The notes below the pieces were generated by a model, which saw only the letters and a program-made list of their open reading frames with translations, was not told the origin of the DNA and ran no database searches. A stretch of DNA of 64,000 nucleotides from Membranipora membranacea (lineage: Eukaryota; Bryozoa; Gymnolaemata; Cheilostomatida; Membraniporidae), in contig OU612068.1 in NCBI GenBank assembly GCA_914767715.1, positions 21,574,001 to 21,638,000 on the forward strand, read 5' to 3'. Numbering within the stretch: the stretch's first letter is position 1; every line of letters begins with the position of its first letter. The position numbers were made by a program, and so were the translations under genes. Below are positions 38,712 through 51,000 of the stretch, piece by piece.

Positions 38712-41705
38712 GTCTTACCTTACCTTACCTTACCTTCAACTTAATCCAAACCGTCCACATCACGGGCACTTTTGGATAAATATACCATCATTATCCGTGT
38801 GGGGGGGGGGGGGGGGGGTTTAGACTAGAGAGTATTTCATAGCTGAGGAGGTAGGGAATTGTATTATTTCCCTATTAGTCTAATTCAATTAAGTTTAAGA
38901 AATAGAAAACAATTTGTAAACAGTCAAGCAAACAGTATGGCCTGATGCACCACTCAAGTGATCGTTGGTATGAAAAGAAAATGCCTGTCCAGTGTTAAAG
39001 AAAGGATTTGATTTGAGATAGACCACAAAAGTTGACCAAAGTGAACCGCATACGTTGTCATCGATATTAGTAGTGTGTGTTAAACATGATACAGTTAGTC
39101 GGGTGGAAAGTACACTTTTTCCTCTGACCTCATTCTATTGAAATAACTGTGAGTCCAGGCATCACAGCTATGCTGCCAACTAATTGTTTTACCTCTGGTA
39201 TCATGTAATGCTGAATTGAAGCGTACGTAGGTGTTTAGTTTAATGTCAAATAATCCGCCTTCTACCTTTCTGAGGAAGGTTACATCAATAGCATCTCTCC
39301 TATCAGACAAAAGAGGATTGGCATGATTAGTCATACAGTCAGTGATGCTATCAGTTTTATTCAAATGGTATATCCATTTAACAGCATTCCTCTGGACTTT
39401 TTCAAGGCTAGTTTTCAGGCCGATATTATGGGGCGACCACACCTGACATGCATATTCTAGAATAGGCATAACCATAGTTTTGTATGCAACCAGTTTTGTC
39501 TTAGTTGGGGCTTCTTTTAGCCCTCTTTTAATCAGACCTAGGGAACGATTTGCCTTTTTTACTACGGCAGCTATGTGTGTATTCCATTTCATGCTGGAAT
39601 GTATGGTGACACCAAGATACTTGAGAGAATTTGAATGCGGTATGAGATCATCTCCCAGCTTAAGACTGATGTCTGGTTTATCATAGCCTACTTTCATGTG
39701 TATGCACTTTTTATGGTTGAAGACCATGCCCCATCGATTCGCCCATTCTTTAAGCTTGTCGACATCTTCTTGCAAGGAATTAATGTTACTCGTTATTTCT
39801 GCACATAAGAGTGTATCATCAGCATACAAGCGACAATCAGAATTTACGATAGACACAGCAATATCATTTACATATATTAGAAATAGAAGAGGACCTAACA
39901 CTGATCCTTGCGGTACACCAGAAGTTGCATTGAACAATTTAGATTTACTACCATTTATATTCACAGTGCATGTACGGTCTTTCAACCAATCTTCTATCCA
40001 GTCAACACATTTTCCATCAAACTTATAATGTTTTAGTTTGTGTATAAGTAATGCATGTGGCACCTTATCAAAGGCTTTTGAGAAATCGAAGCTTACAATA
40101 TGATAGTTTTCTTTTAAATCAAGTGAATGAGTCGCAAAATGTACAACATGTAGGAGTTGGGTTGTAGTGTTGAGCCCCTTCCGGAAGCCGTGCTGCCTGC
40201 TTGATACAATGTCATTTTCTTCTATGTGTCGCCACATGTTGGAACAGAGTATATGCTCAGTAACCTTGGACAAGATACAGGTCAGACTGATAGGCCTATA
40301 GTTGTTGCTGTCAGTTCTATCTCCTCCTTTATAAATCGGGGTAATATCTGCATGCCTCCAGATTCTTGGGACTTTACCAGCCTCAATACTTGCCTGTATC
40401 AAGTGACATACACAATCTAGAAATGAAGGAACATATATAGCAAACATTTTCAATACAATGGCTGAGAGGTTATCTGGTCCTCTTGATTTTCTTGGATCAA
40501 GTTTTTTGAGCATAGCTTGGATTCCAGATTTGCTGACATTTATTTTAATCATGTCAGAATATTCATTTTCTTGTAGCTTTGGCAGAGAGTGCTTCTGGGC
40601 ACAGTATACAGAGGCAAAGTGATCTGCCAGTTTGTCTGGGATCTCCTCTGTAGGAGTATCTTTAAGCCCTGTAATGCTGTTAGATCTACCACTGTTTTTG
40701 TTGAGGTAGTTGTATAAGGGTTTGGAGTTGCCTTCTTCCAATTGCTTGGTAAGGTGGTCTTTTAAGTAACTTGTCTTGGCATTCTTAACATTAGCTTTGA
40801 TTTGGGAGCAGATATTTTCATATTCTTGCTCATTAGCAATGCTTGGAAATCGCTCATTTCTATCAAACAACCTATCCCTTTTAGCTATCTGTCGTTTAAT
40901 ATCCCGAGTCACCCATGGGTGACCCTTTGGTCGGTTTAGCTTACCTGGTATTGTCGAGAGGGCTGTGGCAGTTGTAGATGAAAATTTGCTCCAAGTGTCT
41001 TCTAATGGCATATTATCTGTTGTGTTGTTGTTGTAGTAGGTTTTTAAAGTAGAGTAGTGGTCGTCAATAAGTGTATAATCCGCATTGTTGAAGTCATACC
41101 TCTTTTGAGAATTTGCATGTATGGCATCATTGTCGAAGCTTTGGGTGCTGATCTCTGTTAGGATCATTTTATGATCCGAAATGAATGGTTTAACACAACA
41201 TGCAATATGTAAGTTGTCCAATGCAGTTTTGTTAATCATGACAAGGTCAAGAGTGTTGCCTGATGTATGTGTTGTCTCATGTATAAGTTGTATGAGATCA
41301 GCATCATTTATCAATTCGAGTGCTTTAATATGCATTGCCTTCCTGTTAGATGAAGGCTTAATATATGTATCATCACAATCTTTTTGCCAAATAATATCTG
41401 GTAGATTGAAATCTCCAACATAAAGACAATGATCATGAATATTTTCATCAATCAATGCCTCCAGGTTATCAAGAGAGTATTCATTCGGAGGTCTATAATA
41501 CACTATGATGTTTATCTTAACCTTAGGATGAATCTGAATCTGTATCGTTATGGACTCAGCTGGTCCAAAAGTTGTCTTTAAGATGACTAAACGTGAGTGA
41601 TTGCATACAGCTATAAGGGTACCTCCAGCCCCTTTTTTTCTGTCGTTTCTGTAGACAGTATATCCATCTCCTAGAAACTCATTATCATCGAAAAGATCTC
41701 CAATC
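38712..41705 (-). mobile_element. 5'-truncated non-LTR retrotransposon (CR1/jockey-like LINE)
   Basis: The element runs on the minus strand from inside the endonuclease domain to a 3' tail made of four to five GTAAG units (38714-38734), a microsatellite tail as in CR1/L2-type LINEs. A G-rich homopolymer at 38802-38819 lies in its 3' UTR. The 5' break inside the endonuclease reading frame is the usual product of target-primed reverse transcription. No clear target-site duplication was seen beyond a possible TCTTA. It interrupts repeat R1. Confidence 0.88.
39095..41704 (-). CDS. LINE ORF2 fragment: endonuclease (partial) and reverse transcriptase
   Basis: One uninterrupted frame of about 870 codons. 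The N-terminal part is the end of an apurinic-type endonuclease: GYTVYRNDR, GAGGTLIAV, YYRPPNE, YVGDFNLPDIIW and SDHKMI. The reverse transcriptase follows with PIYKGGDRTDSNNYRPISLT, QHGFRKG, FDFSKAFDKVPH, SGVPQGSVLGPLLFLIYVND and the catalytic LYADDTLL, then the thumb KYLGVTI. The motif set fits the CR1/jockey superfamily. The intact frame says the copy is fairly young, but with the 5' end of the endonuclease missing it cannot move on its own. The first Met-like position near 41503 is a GTG codon inside the frame, not a real start. Confidence 0.92.
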   Translation of the reverse strand: MGDLFDDNEFLGDGYTVYRNDRKKGAGGTLIAVCNHSRLVILKTTFGPAESITIQIQIHPKVKINIIVYYRPPNEYSLDNLEALIDENIHDHCLYVGDFNLPDIIWQKDCDDTYIKPSSNRKAMHIKALELINDADLIQLIHETTHTSGNTLDLVMINKTALDNLHIACCVKPFISDHKMILTEISTQSFDNDAIHANSQKRYDFNNADYTLIDDHYSTLKTYYNNNTTDNMPLEDTWSKFSSTTATALSTIPGKLNRPKGHPWVTRDIKRQIAKRDRLFDRNERFPSIANEQEYENICSQIKANVKNAKTSYLKDHLTKQLEEGNSKPLYNYLNKNSGRSNSITGLKDTPTEEIPDKLADHFASVYCAQKHSLPKLQENEYSDMIKINVSKSGIQAMLKKLDPRKSRGPDNLSAIVLKMFAIYVPSFLDCVCHLIQASIEAGKVPRIWRHADITPIYKGGDRTDSNNYRPISLTCILSKVTEHILCSNMWRHIEENDIVSSRQHGFRKGLNTTTQLLHVVHFATHSLDLKENYHIVSFDFSKAFDKVPHALLIHKLKHYKFDGKCVDWIEDWLKDRTCTVNINGSKSKLFNATSGVPQGSVLGPLLFLIYVNDIAVSIVNSDCRLYADDTLLCAEITSNINSLQEDVDKLKEWANRWGMVFNHKKCIHMKVGYDKPDISLKLGDDLIPHSNSLKYLGVTIHSSMKWNTHIAAVVKKANRSLGLIKRGLKEAPTKTKLVAYKTMVMPILEYACQVWSPHNIGLKTSLEKVQRNAVKWIYHLNKTDSITDCMTNHANPLLSDRRDAIDVTFLRKVEGGLFDIKLNTYVRFNSALHDTRGKTISWQHSCDAWTHSYFNRMRSEEKVYFPPD

Positions 41706-42000
41706 TTAGATATTGATAAGTTTTCCGTCCACTATGACTATGAGCTAGAGAGTACTAGAACTAGCCAATACCTTTTTTGTTGTTTTCTCTACAACACCTG
41801 GGATCAGGGAGAATGCTGGGATTGTTTCACTTTTTGATATCATCATTCATGTAGTCTTTAGTCTTTGCAAACAGTTAACTCTATGGTTACTTAGCTTTGA
41901 CTTGACTGCTTGAATTGACTACAACCTCCCTGTTCTGACCAAAGAGTAACTGTTACTGTTACTCCTGCAGTCCTGCACTGCCTTGGGTATGTTATGGACT

Positions 42001-42929
42001 AGCAGTCATAGCAATGGAATGAACTTATGAGTGAGTGAAAAGATGCATTCATATAGTCTCCCATTCATAGCTGGGAGTCCATGTTGCTGCAAAGCAAGTG
42101 CACAAACAAAAGGGAAAGCCTTGTAACATCGTACCCAGTGCCTTAGCTCAGAAGTATAAGAGTCAGTCACTGCCCAGGTGCTCAATGCTCAATATATGCT
42201 ATATCCACTCTTCATAACCAAGCTTCAGTTTCGGATTGTCCTCTGATGCAGACACAATCAATCATGAAACTCAGAGCTGTACGAAGGAAAGCTGCACACA
42301 ATGTCCCGCAGACCAAGATGACAGAATACATCTGCATCCTGGCAGTACTAGAAGGCAAAATTAACGTACCTAATACCACAGTGCAACACTCAACTCCACA
42401 AAAAGTGTTTTTTTGTTGGCACTGATAAATTGTGGAATAAAAAGTTATGACTGTTGATACTAATTGTAGATCCTCCTGTGGCAGGTTAAGGTTCCAACAA
42501 ATGGTGAAAATCTAGTTATATTATGATCTCTGACACGCACTGTTTACCTATTGATCAGCCTGAACCGTCGCTAGTAAGTGTATGTGAGCAAGGCTAAGTC
42601 TATGTATTGAACATAGGCTTTTCATTTTTGTACCTCTTTGTTTTCTCCCCCATCAGGTCAAACTCGTTCTCAGGTGGCTTTGGATTACACAAAGGCAGAG
42701 TCATTGCATGTTGCAGTTCCCAGCTGCCCATACGCAGTGGAAAGGTTCATGATCACAACAACAAAAACGATATAGGAAATATCCTCTCAAAGGCTTCAAA
42801 CATGATTTCAGTAAGCCGATGATACCTAGCTGTCATGGTGTAGATGAATTGCCTCAAGATCTATTTTTAGCTTCATCCCATTGCTCATCACTGATTTTAC
42901 TATATTTCAGAGTTGTCAGGCAAGATAAT
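42001..42929. other. Upstream region of the TEN1-like gene
   Basis: A possible exon at 42658-42809 is bounded by an acceptor (CATCAG) and a donor (TCA/GTAAGC) but does not continue the TEN1-like frame, so it would be 5' UTR or false. An acceptor at 42905-42910 precedes the coding exon. No other feature is recognised. Confidence 0.3.
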
Positions 42930-43340
42930 ATGGCAAGATCTTGGCAAGACATTGAAACTGCTAGAGTTATGCTTTATGATTCACTCAAGTCATCTGCAAA
43001 CAGCACATTGAGGTTTGTGGCCAAGGTAGAATGTATGTCAGCAGAAGGAGAGGTGAAAACAATAATATGCCCCGAACATGATCAGAATAAACATAATTGC
43101 AATAGAATAAAATGTACAGTTAATGTAGCGGAGGTGCACGGCATCATACAGCCGAAAGCTTTGGTTGAAATAATTGGCCTCATTGATGGACACTATGAGC
43201 CAAAACCGGACACTTTAAGCCTAACTTGTGAGTGTTTGATCATAAGATCTATGGTAGGACTTGATTACAAAAGGTACAAAAGCAGTGTGGAGGTTCTTGA
43301 AAGTATTATTTGTATTGAAACTGATGAGTTTCTCCCTTAG
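42930..43340 (+). CDS. TEN1: Small OB-fold protein resembling CST complex subunit TEN1
   Basis: A 136-residue protein in one coding exon, preceded by an acceptor at 42910, so the 5' UTR is probably spliced. TEN1 joins CTC1 and STN1 in the telomere-associated CST complex. The resemblance lies in order and character, not strong identity: STLRFVAKVE at the first strand, VNVAEVHGIIQPKALVEIIG as the central OB-fold strands (human TEN1 has LVEPFHAQVGSLYIVLGELQ in this place), then CECLIIRSMVGLDYKRYKSS aligning with the human ARVLTCVEGMNLPLLEQAI region. Length fits (human 122). No in-frame upstream Met within the exon gives a better start. RPA3 was considered and fits less well. Confidence 0.5.
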   Translation: MARSWQDIETARVMLYDSLKSSANSTLRFVAKVECMSAEGEVKTIICPEHDQNKHNCNRIKCTVNVAEVHGIIQPKALVEIIGLIDGHYEPKPDTLSLTCECLIIRSMVGLDYKRYKSSVEVLESIICIETDEFLP

Positions 43341-46290
43341 AATTCACTCAATTGTAAATAGCACATGTGCAGTCATATTATTGTGAAGTTTTACATCCCA
43401 AAATCATAGTATTTATAATGTTCAATATATAGAAAATATTTTTGTCACAGATTCGCTATGTGTCTGAATATAAAAAAATATCCCTCAGCACTAATAGTTC
43501 ATTAACCTCAGTTATATGTCTGTCTTTCGACCCGTAATAGGACCAATGGTTGTACTGGTTATGTTAGATGACCACTGACTCTCACTGCATATGTACATGC
43601 AATGGAATCCGGTCTTATCAAATGATACCTTTATAGTGATGGCCTAATAATAATGATAGCTCATTTTCACTGTCTATCTCATCTCCTGTAATGTACATCT
43701 AATCCTAAAATCAGGTAAAAAGGGTACCTTTGTAACAATGGAAGGGTCAAAATGATAAATCTTGTAACCACAGCCCTATATATAATATATGAAAGGTGTT
43801 CCCCTTCAAAATTCTGGTGCATAGTACTCCACTATCTGAATGGAAAGCTTCACTCAATACTGTACGATAAACACCTACATGAATTTAGATGTTCTGCTCC
43901 ACATAATATCACAATTTGGCCAGAGCTCCTCCTATTTTGCTGGAAAACACTTGACAAAATGCCACAAAGATTTTGTTGGTAAGATCAGAGGGATAGATGT
44001 TGATGGAACAAAAGCCAGAAATAAAAAAAATACTGAGTGGTGAAGCCTCCACAGACCGCCCTGTCTCTCCGAGGAAACACAGGGCTATTTGCTGTGCCCC
44101 GCTTTGTTACTCATATACATAAACATCCCAAGCTGTTTTATTTATAACACATTGATATTATTGCCCCACATACCAATTCCACTTTGCAATGTGATTTTCA
44201 TGAAGGATTGATGATTTTTTGAGGTGAATTTTGAAAATGTTATTTCGGGGGAGGACTTGATAATAAAAACCGCCCCAAGTCACCATCTGATCGCTCCGTG
44301 CAGAGTGAGCAAGACTTGTGGCTCATAAAATAATCGCTCACTCATTGATGGAACTATATACATTTTCAGTGATTGATCTGTGAACAAAATTGTCTTATCG
44401 AAAAACCAAGTGAGCGATAATTCTGAGTGTAGTAATATTGATAGTTTGCTTTAAATAGCATCGCTGATTCTTATTGAAATACCTCCCCCCCCCCCCCCCA
44501 GATTCCTATTGAACCCATGGATAGTGTATATAGAGCTTCTTTTCACTGAGCATTGTCAGATAAGAAGATATTTCCATAAACAACAAACCTAACTGGCATT
44601 CTGTGTACATTCCACCATTCCAGACATTCATAGCCATGTGAAGCCATCAAAGTGATCTGAAGAGAGGATTTGAATGAATGTCGGCTGGACCGAACATCAA
44701 CAGGATTGAACGTAGCTGGAATGAACGTAGACTGGTATGAAAGTCGAAAATTCCGGAATGAACATGGCAAGTGCTGGATTGAACGTCGAACACATGGTGG
44801 ATAGGTTGGGTCTATTAAAGGAATCTTGATAACACTTCCTTTTGGTCTACTGGAGAAAAATATCTGCAGAGTGACAGTGTTTGGTCTGGTAGGTTTTTTT
44901 ATTCATACACTCCTGATGTAATTCATGAATATTAGTCACTCTGTGGCTGAATCTGAGGATTTGTACCTGCTAGTTGGTTCTATCTGACTGACCAATCAAT
45001 CAACTATAGGGTGAAATGTTTGAAAAATGAAGTGGTTCATCAGGCCTACAAATCAAAACTCCATTGGCACATGAGATAAGCATATCTCTTAAACTGCTTT
45101 CACATCTATCAGACATATTCTTAATTATTGATAAAAAGAATATTGATAATGGTATAATAACATACGGCGGCGTGAAAATGGAGACACAAAATTTAAGAAT
45201 AAAATTGAAGAATTTAAGTTCTCTTTTTAAATAGTAAGTTATTAAAAACATTATGAGAGCTGAATGAATGAATACGGTTTCTCTCCATAAGTCTATGGCT
45301 TTGATCCACTCCTGCCTCTCTTTCTCTTCTGATTACTGGTATAGCGAACCCATCAACAGATACTGGTTTTCTGACTTGCCTCATCTGCTGTTTCAGACCT
45401 ATTTCAAACCTTCACACAAGATGGTACGCAGTCAGGCAAATATTTGGCATGTCCAATCTTGATTTACTTGTCATATATATTCATTGTCAGACATCTAAAG
45501 TTTGCTTGCTTCTCTTATTGACTCCTAATTACCGTTTACTCTTTGTCTTGTCTGTCTTAGCCACATTTTACCATTTATTTTGCCGACACTTAGATAAGAT
45601 AAGATTGTCTCATCTTCTACACTTAGGTACAAGTGTATCTAAACTATTTTTTTGTAATCAAACTGTCCTGTTCATCTGGAGTCATTCTGTTTGAATCTTT
45701 CTGCCTAAGTTTTTTCTTGTTCTGCCACTGCATGAAAAACATTCCTAAAGATGATTGTTGATTGACAATAAAAGTATATATAATCAGTTAAGCTTCACAC
45801 CAAACAGGTCATCTCATTCCAATGTCATGGATTAGCTATAGTAATTATGAATTGTTCCCACTTGATCTGTTATTTCAGGAATGGTTTGCTAAGCCTAACA
45901 ATCATAATATATCATGTTGTCAACAATGCAAGATATGAACGCTGAAAAATTATCTTGTTGCAGAGGTTATTAAATAACAAAGATCCTAATAGACAGCAGT
46001 AATATTCCTAGAACTACCCGGAACATCTCTACTAACCAAAGGTTTGAAGCGCAAATAGAGATATTTATATGGGTTTTCCATAGTCACACAACTTTCTTTG
46101 ACAGATCAATAAATAAGTATGCTCGCAAATATTTTTTGTTGGAACTTGTTTCCCCTTTATCTGGTCTTGACTCGACTGAACTCAAGAGAAATAAGAATGA
46201 GTATAATTTATAAACTTACTGACAAGCTCTGTTAGTGACCAGGTCCTGTAAATATATGGCCGATATTGATAGTTTTCTCTTACCAACTTA
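43341..46290. other. Intergenic DNA with simple and degenerate repeats
   Basis: No gene is recognised. A long C tract lies at about 44483-44499, and 44660-44780 holds five or six degenerate copies of a TGAACGT-containing motif spaced about 15-30 bases apart. Open frames here are short and lack family features. Confidence 0.4.
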
Positions 46291-46295
46291 CACAG

Positions 46296-46468
46296 ATATG
46301 GCAAGTCAAGAGGGGCCCAGTCATCAGAGGCTCACACTAGCTGGATATATGGATGGTGAACAAATCCACCTGAATCAAAACCAGAATCAACCCAAAACCA
46401 CACTTGGACCCAGAACCCAAACCAGATCTAGGAGTAGCATTCTTGTAGCTGTGACCCACAGGACAGGT
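46296..46468 (+). CDS. Possible exon of an unrecognised gene
   Basis: After an acceptor (TTACACAG, ends 46295) an ATG at 46298 opens a frame of about 57 residues, MASQEGPSHQRLTLAGYMDG followed by Asn/Gln-rich and Arg/Ser-rich sequence ending AVTHRTG, bounded by a donor GTGGTAAG. Two further splice-bounded segments, 46838-46891 and 47879-47932, are preceded by very similar polypyrimidine tracts, but their phases do not join cleanly: the first gives a stop after about nine residues. It may be a short gene, a decayed gene or chance. No family is recognised. Confidence 0.25.
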
Positions 46469-46891
46469 GGTAAGAAATTAAGTACGATTATGTATTACTT
46501 GTCTCGGCATTCAGAATTTAACGATTTCTTTTTAAATCCATAAAGAGCAACTGCAATATCATGATTTGTCTTTGACAATAATTATTACCCATACACTACT
46601 TTGCTGCAAGCCTTTTTGACTCCAAACAGCTGTCTTCATGTCTTCAATTTATTACAAATATTTTCCCACTCTTGCCTATTCTAGTATCTCAATAAGTGAA
46701 ATATCTATTTTTCATAATTCATATTTCATATTCAGGGTGTCCCCTTCTTTCATAGTCATTCTGCTTCAGTCAGTCATCAAACGCCATGTGATACCAAACT
46801 TTATATCAATTGTCTCCCTTGTCCTTTGATTTCAGGAAGACCGCTGGCGGCGTCAAACAATTAAAACAATTTGCACCATCAAAGCAAGGTG

Positions 46892-48243
46892 TGAATGATG
46901 TAGTAGACTGAACTAATGATTCACCTAGTAGACTGTGTCTATGTATTGAGGGCTATCATTAGACTCGATAGCATCACAGATTCCACTGTAAAGTAAACAA
47001 AGGTTTGTCCTAAACTTTAATATTTAAAATTACTGTTACAATTGAACAGGACTGAGAACCGGATGACAAATAAACTTTATTTTCTGGTAAATCTCCCAAC
47101 CAGGCCCTCCACATAGGAAGTAAGACAAAATTGTTCTCATATAGCAGTCATTGTTGACTCTCTAGTGTTAGAGCATTTCCTTTGTTTGTTAAAAGTGATT
47201 ACAGCAGGTCATCCTAGCTTGAGAACCAAAGCGGTTATGCACAGGTGTTGGTGTGGAACCCTGGACACTAAGGACAAAACAGCATAGGCACCCAAGCTAG
47301 GAATCTAATCTCCCAACACAATGATGTCACATCAATCAATTCATTGGCAATTATTTAAGGTGGTATACTAAGGAAGAGACGTAGTGTAAGAGTAGTTACA
47401 CTAGTTACAACAACATGGAGATCAAAGACATCAAATAAAAACCTGACCGACCTCATTTCAATAGTAAGAACGCTCAAACTGTGTCAGGATAGCTGGTAGA
47501 GGCTGGTGGATTTCAGAATGCTACTTCCAGCTATCACTTCACACTTAAACTAATAAACTTTATCTTTTGCAATTTTTGTTGCACAACTCTTAATCTATTT
47601 TTCTGGTTCTTCTTTTGTGCAAAAAAATTGGTTTTATACAATCATCCAGGCCATAGTATTTGCACACATCATCCACCCACTCATCTTTTTGCTGACACTG
47701 TTATAGCCAAACTGCCCGCAATTGCCTGTTTTTTTAATTTAGCAAACCTAACCTGAAAACCTGCAACAATTTATATACTTCATTCTTGTGGAATCATTCA
47801 GCATTCACATTCAACCAATCCTCTCATCCCATAAAAAGACTATGTTCTTATAGTTGTCTCCCTTGATCTATGTTTTCAGGAATGTGTTGAGTGAAGCCAA
47901 AAATATTAAAAGAAAATGCACAAAAGATGTGAGGTGGGAATTCTCAAACTTCACTTGGTCTCAACAGCTGACAGAAGTTTAAGTTATGATACCTCTACTC
48001 ATTGATATGAATGTATATCAGTGCCTCTACTAGACAATGTTTATATTGCTAGAGATATCACTTACAGCTATGTCACACTGTCATCACAAGGTTTGTCATA
48101 ATATTCTCTCATGTGAAATGATAGCTAATACTGGGATTGCAAATAATATTGGCAGAGAGTCGAATCAGAATGAGTGTAAATCCTTTGAGTCAGATAAATT
48201 TTATGATCATAACAAGACAACTTCTTTATTGACTTGAGTTTAT
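46892..48243. other. Unassigned intergenic sequence
   Basis: Nothing is recognised apart from the weak exon-like segment at 47879-47932. The polypyrimidine-acceptor stretch ending at 47878 resembles those ending near 45879 and 46837, which hints at an old local duplication of about 1 kb units. Confidence 0.25.
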
Positions 48244-48341
48244 GTTGGCTCTGATTGGCTGGTAGGTGGGATGTGAGCCAATGCCCAATGAGTGGTATTG
48301 GCTCTATTCCCCACCCAACAGCCAATCATATCAGAGCCAAC
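48244..48341. repeat. CCAAT-rich foldback element, copy 2
   Basis: GTTGGCTCTGATTGGCTG at 48244 pairs with its complement ending at 48341 (one 4-base bulge), and an inner GAGCCAAT / ATTGGCTC pair nests inside, making a hairpin of about 98 bases. It shares the TTGGCTCTGATTGGCTG motif with 33691-33775 and with 49267-49325. Confidence 0.7.
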
Positions 48342-49266
48342 GCTTGGGCTATATAATCCCTGGTAAAATATCAGTTCTTCTCCATACAGATTTACGAAGA
48401 TTTAGCAGAACAAGCAGGGGCTGGAACCCTTAAACCCAGCTGCCAGAAAACATAGATAGATGGGCGGAACCCCCAAAATTCTCAGGAGTAGTAATCCAAA
48501 CCTGTTAAACACAAAGAGGTAACATATATAATATCTTTGTTTAACCTTGGTTTAACATTGATTGTACAAGGGAGTTTGAAACATGTCCCAAAATCTTTGA
48601 TAATGCTCAAGAGTTTTCCTTTATTTATAATGTTTGGAAAAAATAACTCGAAATAAATTTAATGGCGCTTATGTATGAGTTTATGGCTCAACCCTGCACC
48701 ATGAGCGCACATGATGCATGGATCCCTATTCGCTTCCATCACAAGACAAGAGAGATCTTGGTCAATATTATGATTATACGCCTAAGGCAATCCTTCAAAC
48801 AGCAGTATCATGACTATTGGTTGTTGGCTGGGTCCAAAGCATTGAAAAAATCCTGAGTGACATCTGGTCGATAATTACCACAGAGCTGTACAAAAGTGTC
48901 ATGCGAGGAATTTTATAACAAAAAGAAAGCATCTGCTGACTCTTTGTTGACATTTTTTTATTCTACAGCTTTTCATCAAACTTGGTTGAGGAGCCCAACA
49001 ACAGCAAGTGATGAGATAGATCATGCTCTCTTTGACTTCGATGTTATGAAGCTATGCAGAACGGAGACAAAGGTGAGTAAATCTTGATCCCTTGTTGAGA
49101 GCATCTCCTTCCTATCATGTTGGGATGAATGATCGTTGGTATTGGTGCACAAATATAAATATATGGCTGAATCATTCAATAGAGGATCATATCTCGCTTG
49201 AGAAGATGCTGTAGTCTGCCGAAGTACTCAAAACTAAGCTTAACAACTTTATGTCCTCATAAAAGT

Positions 49267-49325
49267 AGCCAATGTGTTGGCTATGCACTGATTGGCTGTT
49301 GGCTGGGAAAGAGAGCCAATACCAG
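49267..49325. repeat. CCAAT-rich foldback element, partial copy 3
   Basis: Alternating AGCCAAT and ATTGGCT motifs, including TGATTGGCTGTTGGCTGGG, match the hairpin at 48244-48341 but with shorter arms. Flanking DNA (48342-51000) contains C tracts (about 49990-50005) and no recognised gene. Confidence 0.45.
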
Positions 49326-51000
49326 GTCACTGAAAATACCGATATAGAAATTGTGAAAAGGAGCATGAATTACTTCCACATTCACTATAATATCAATCGG
49401 GTACTCTCAGGATAATACCATCTGACCTGACATTGTCACTCCCCCTCCCACCAGCCAGGCAGAGCTAACACGTAAAAGTTTTCCTTGCTTATGCCTTGCT
49501 GCTATACATACATGTTTACCTCTTTTTAGCATTGACACAAATCTGACGCGCAATAACAACAAGACTTCACCCAGTGGATGATCTAATGGTTCTGAAGCAA
49601 TAGTCAGGATGATTCAGGAGAAAAATATGCAAGGTATTTGACAAAATACTTTTCTATGCCGGAGCATTTGTTTGACTACTATTGAGCCCCTATTTTAAGT
49701 TTCAATCAACCAAACCTTGAAGTTTGGACTTTAAATCAGTCTTGACAACTCCCGTCTACGCAATTAATATTTAGTCATAGCCCTTATTTAGAGTCTATAT
49801 CATTGTAGATCAGGTTTAATCCAGTTTGCTTGCCTTCGGTATCACTCCCCTCCACTTGTAAACCATGGTCCTAAACATAAAATTATATATAGATACTATT
49901 CATATTGTTCTTATGGCAACGGCTTATCAGTATTACAAAAATAGGCAAACTGGATCAAACTTGATCTAATTTTATGGCAGTATAGATCATCCCCCCCCCC
50001 CCACCCTGACACCTAAAGTTTTTGGTTTTTGCTTATTAAAAACTTGGCTGCAATGCTTAATCCAATTTTACATTGAAAAATTATTATAAAAAATAATTTG
50101 AAAAGCACTAAAACTATCTGATTTCTGTCCTAAGAGTGCAAGTTCCCGGCTGGCTTTTCTTCTTTAACATGAATTTGCTTTAAATATCACAGTAAAGATA
50201 ACAAGCGCGAGTTGTGGTTAAATAATGAGCGTCATTTCAAGTTACCTCCCCTCACAAGCTCGATAACATGCTTGCGAGGGATGTATAAGAAATCAGAAAA
50301 ACCACCTGGATTCTTTAATTCAAGTTTGCTTCATTTTAGTATTTCATTTTTATTTCTAATAAATGAATCAAAAACTTATCAAATTTGTATCTGTTCTAGG
50401 TGCTGCCAGTGACCACTACATCTCTAAATCTTAAGTCTACAACTTCCCTCGACAGCAGGCAACAGTGAGGAGAGTACTCTACAGAATGGCGGTGCTGTAG
50501 GTATCGTGAAATATTACGTTAATACTCATCTACTATTAAATGGGAGTTATGTATCCCAATCGTTTTTTTCTTATTTTAGTGCTATCTTTTTTTTGTCATG
50601 ACTAGGTATTGATAGCAAGAATGCCTCAGGGCAATAACTGCCCAAAACTTTAAGTTCATTATACTGCAGGCTTTTAAACTCCCAATGATGTCTTCTGATA
50701 TCAGATGTCACTGGCACCCCATGATGTCGTGAATCAGGCGTAACCCAAACTACTAACACTCCAGCCAACTTGAGACTGTTGATTGATAATGCCCTGCCCC
50801 GCCAAAGCCTCAAATGCCTCAAATGAATGCGTATCAAGTAGTTACACCATTAATATTAATAGATTATCTCCCCCTGTGACTTGAAAGAGGACAATTCTTC
50901 TTGATTTAGAGTTAAATGAAACGGGATTTTTTAAAACCGACAAAACACCAAACTATAGCGTTGAAGTGATTTGTAATATTCCAGTCATTTAGAGATAAAT

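Larger units (their letters stand above)
37795..42000. repeat. Dispersed repeat R1, copy 1, split by a retrotransposon
   Basis: The parts 37795-38711 and 41706 to about 42000 together match the repeat at 61.6-64 kb in the same order (for example CCTATACATCCAGGAGTTGT, then TTGATAAGTTTTCC, then CTACAACACCTGGG). In the copy at 63.7 kb the two parts are joined. The repeat has no recognised coding capacity and no defined ends, because its 3' copy runs off the window. Confidence 0.8.
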
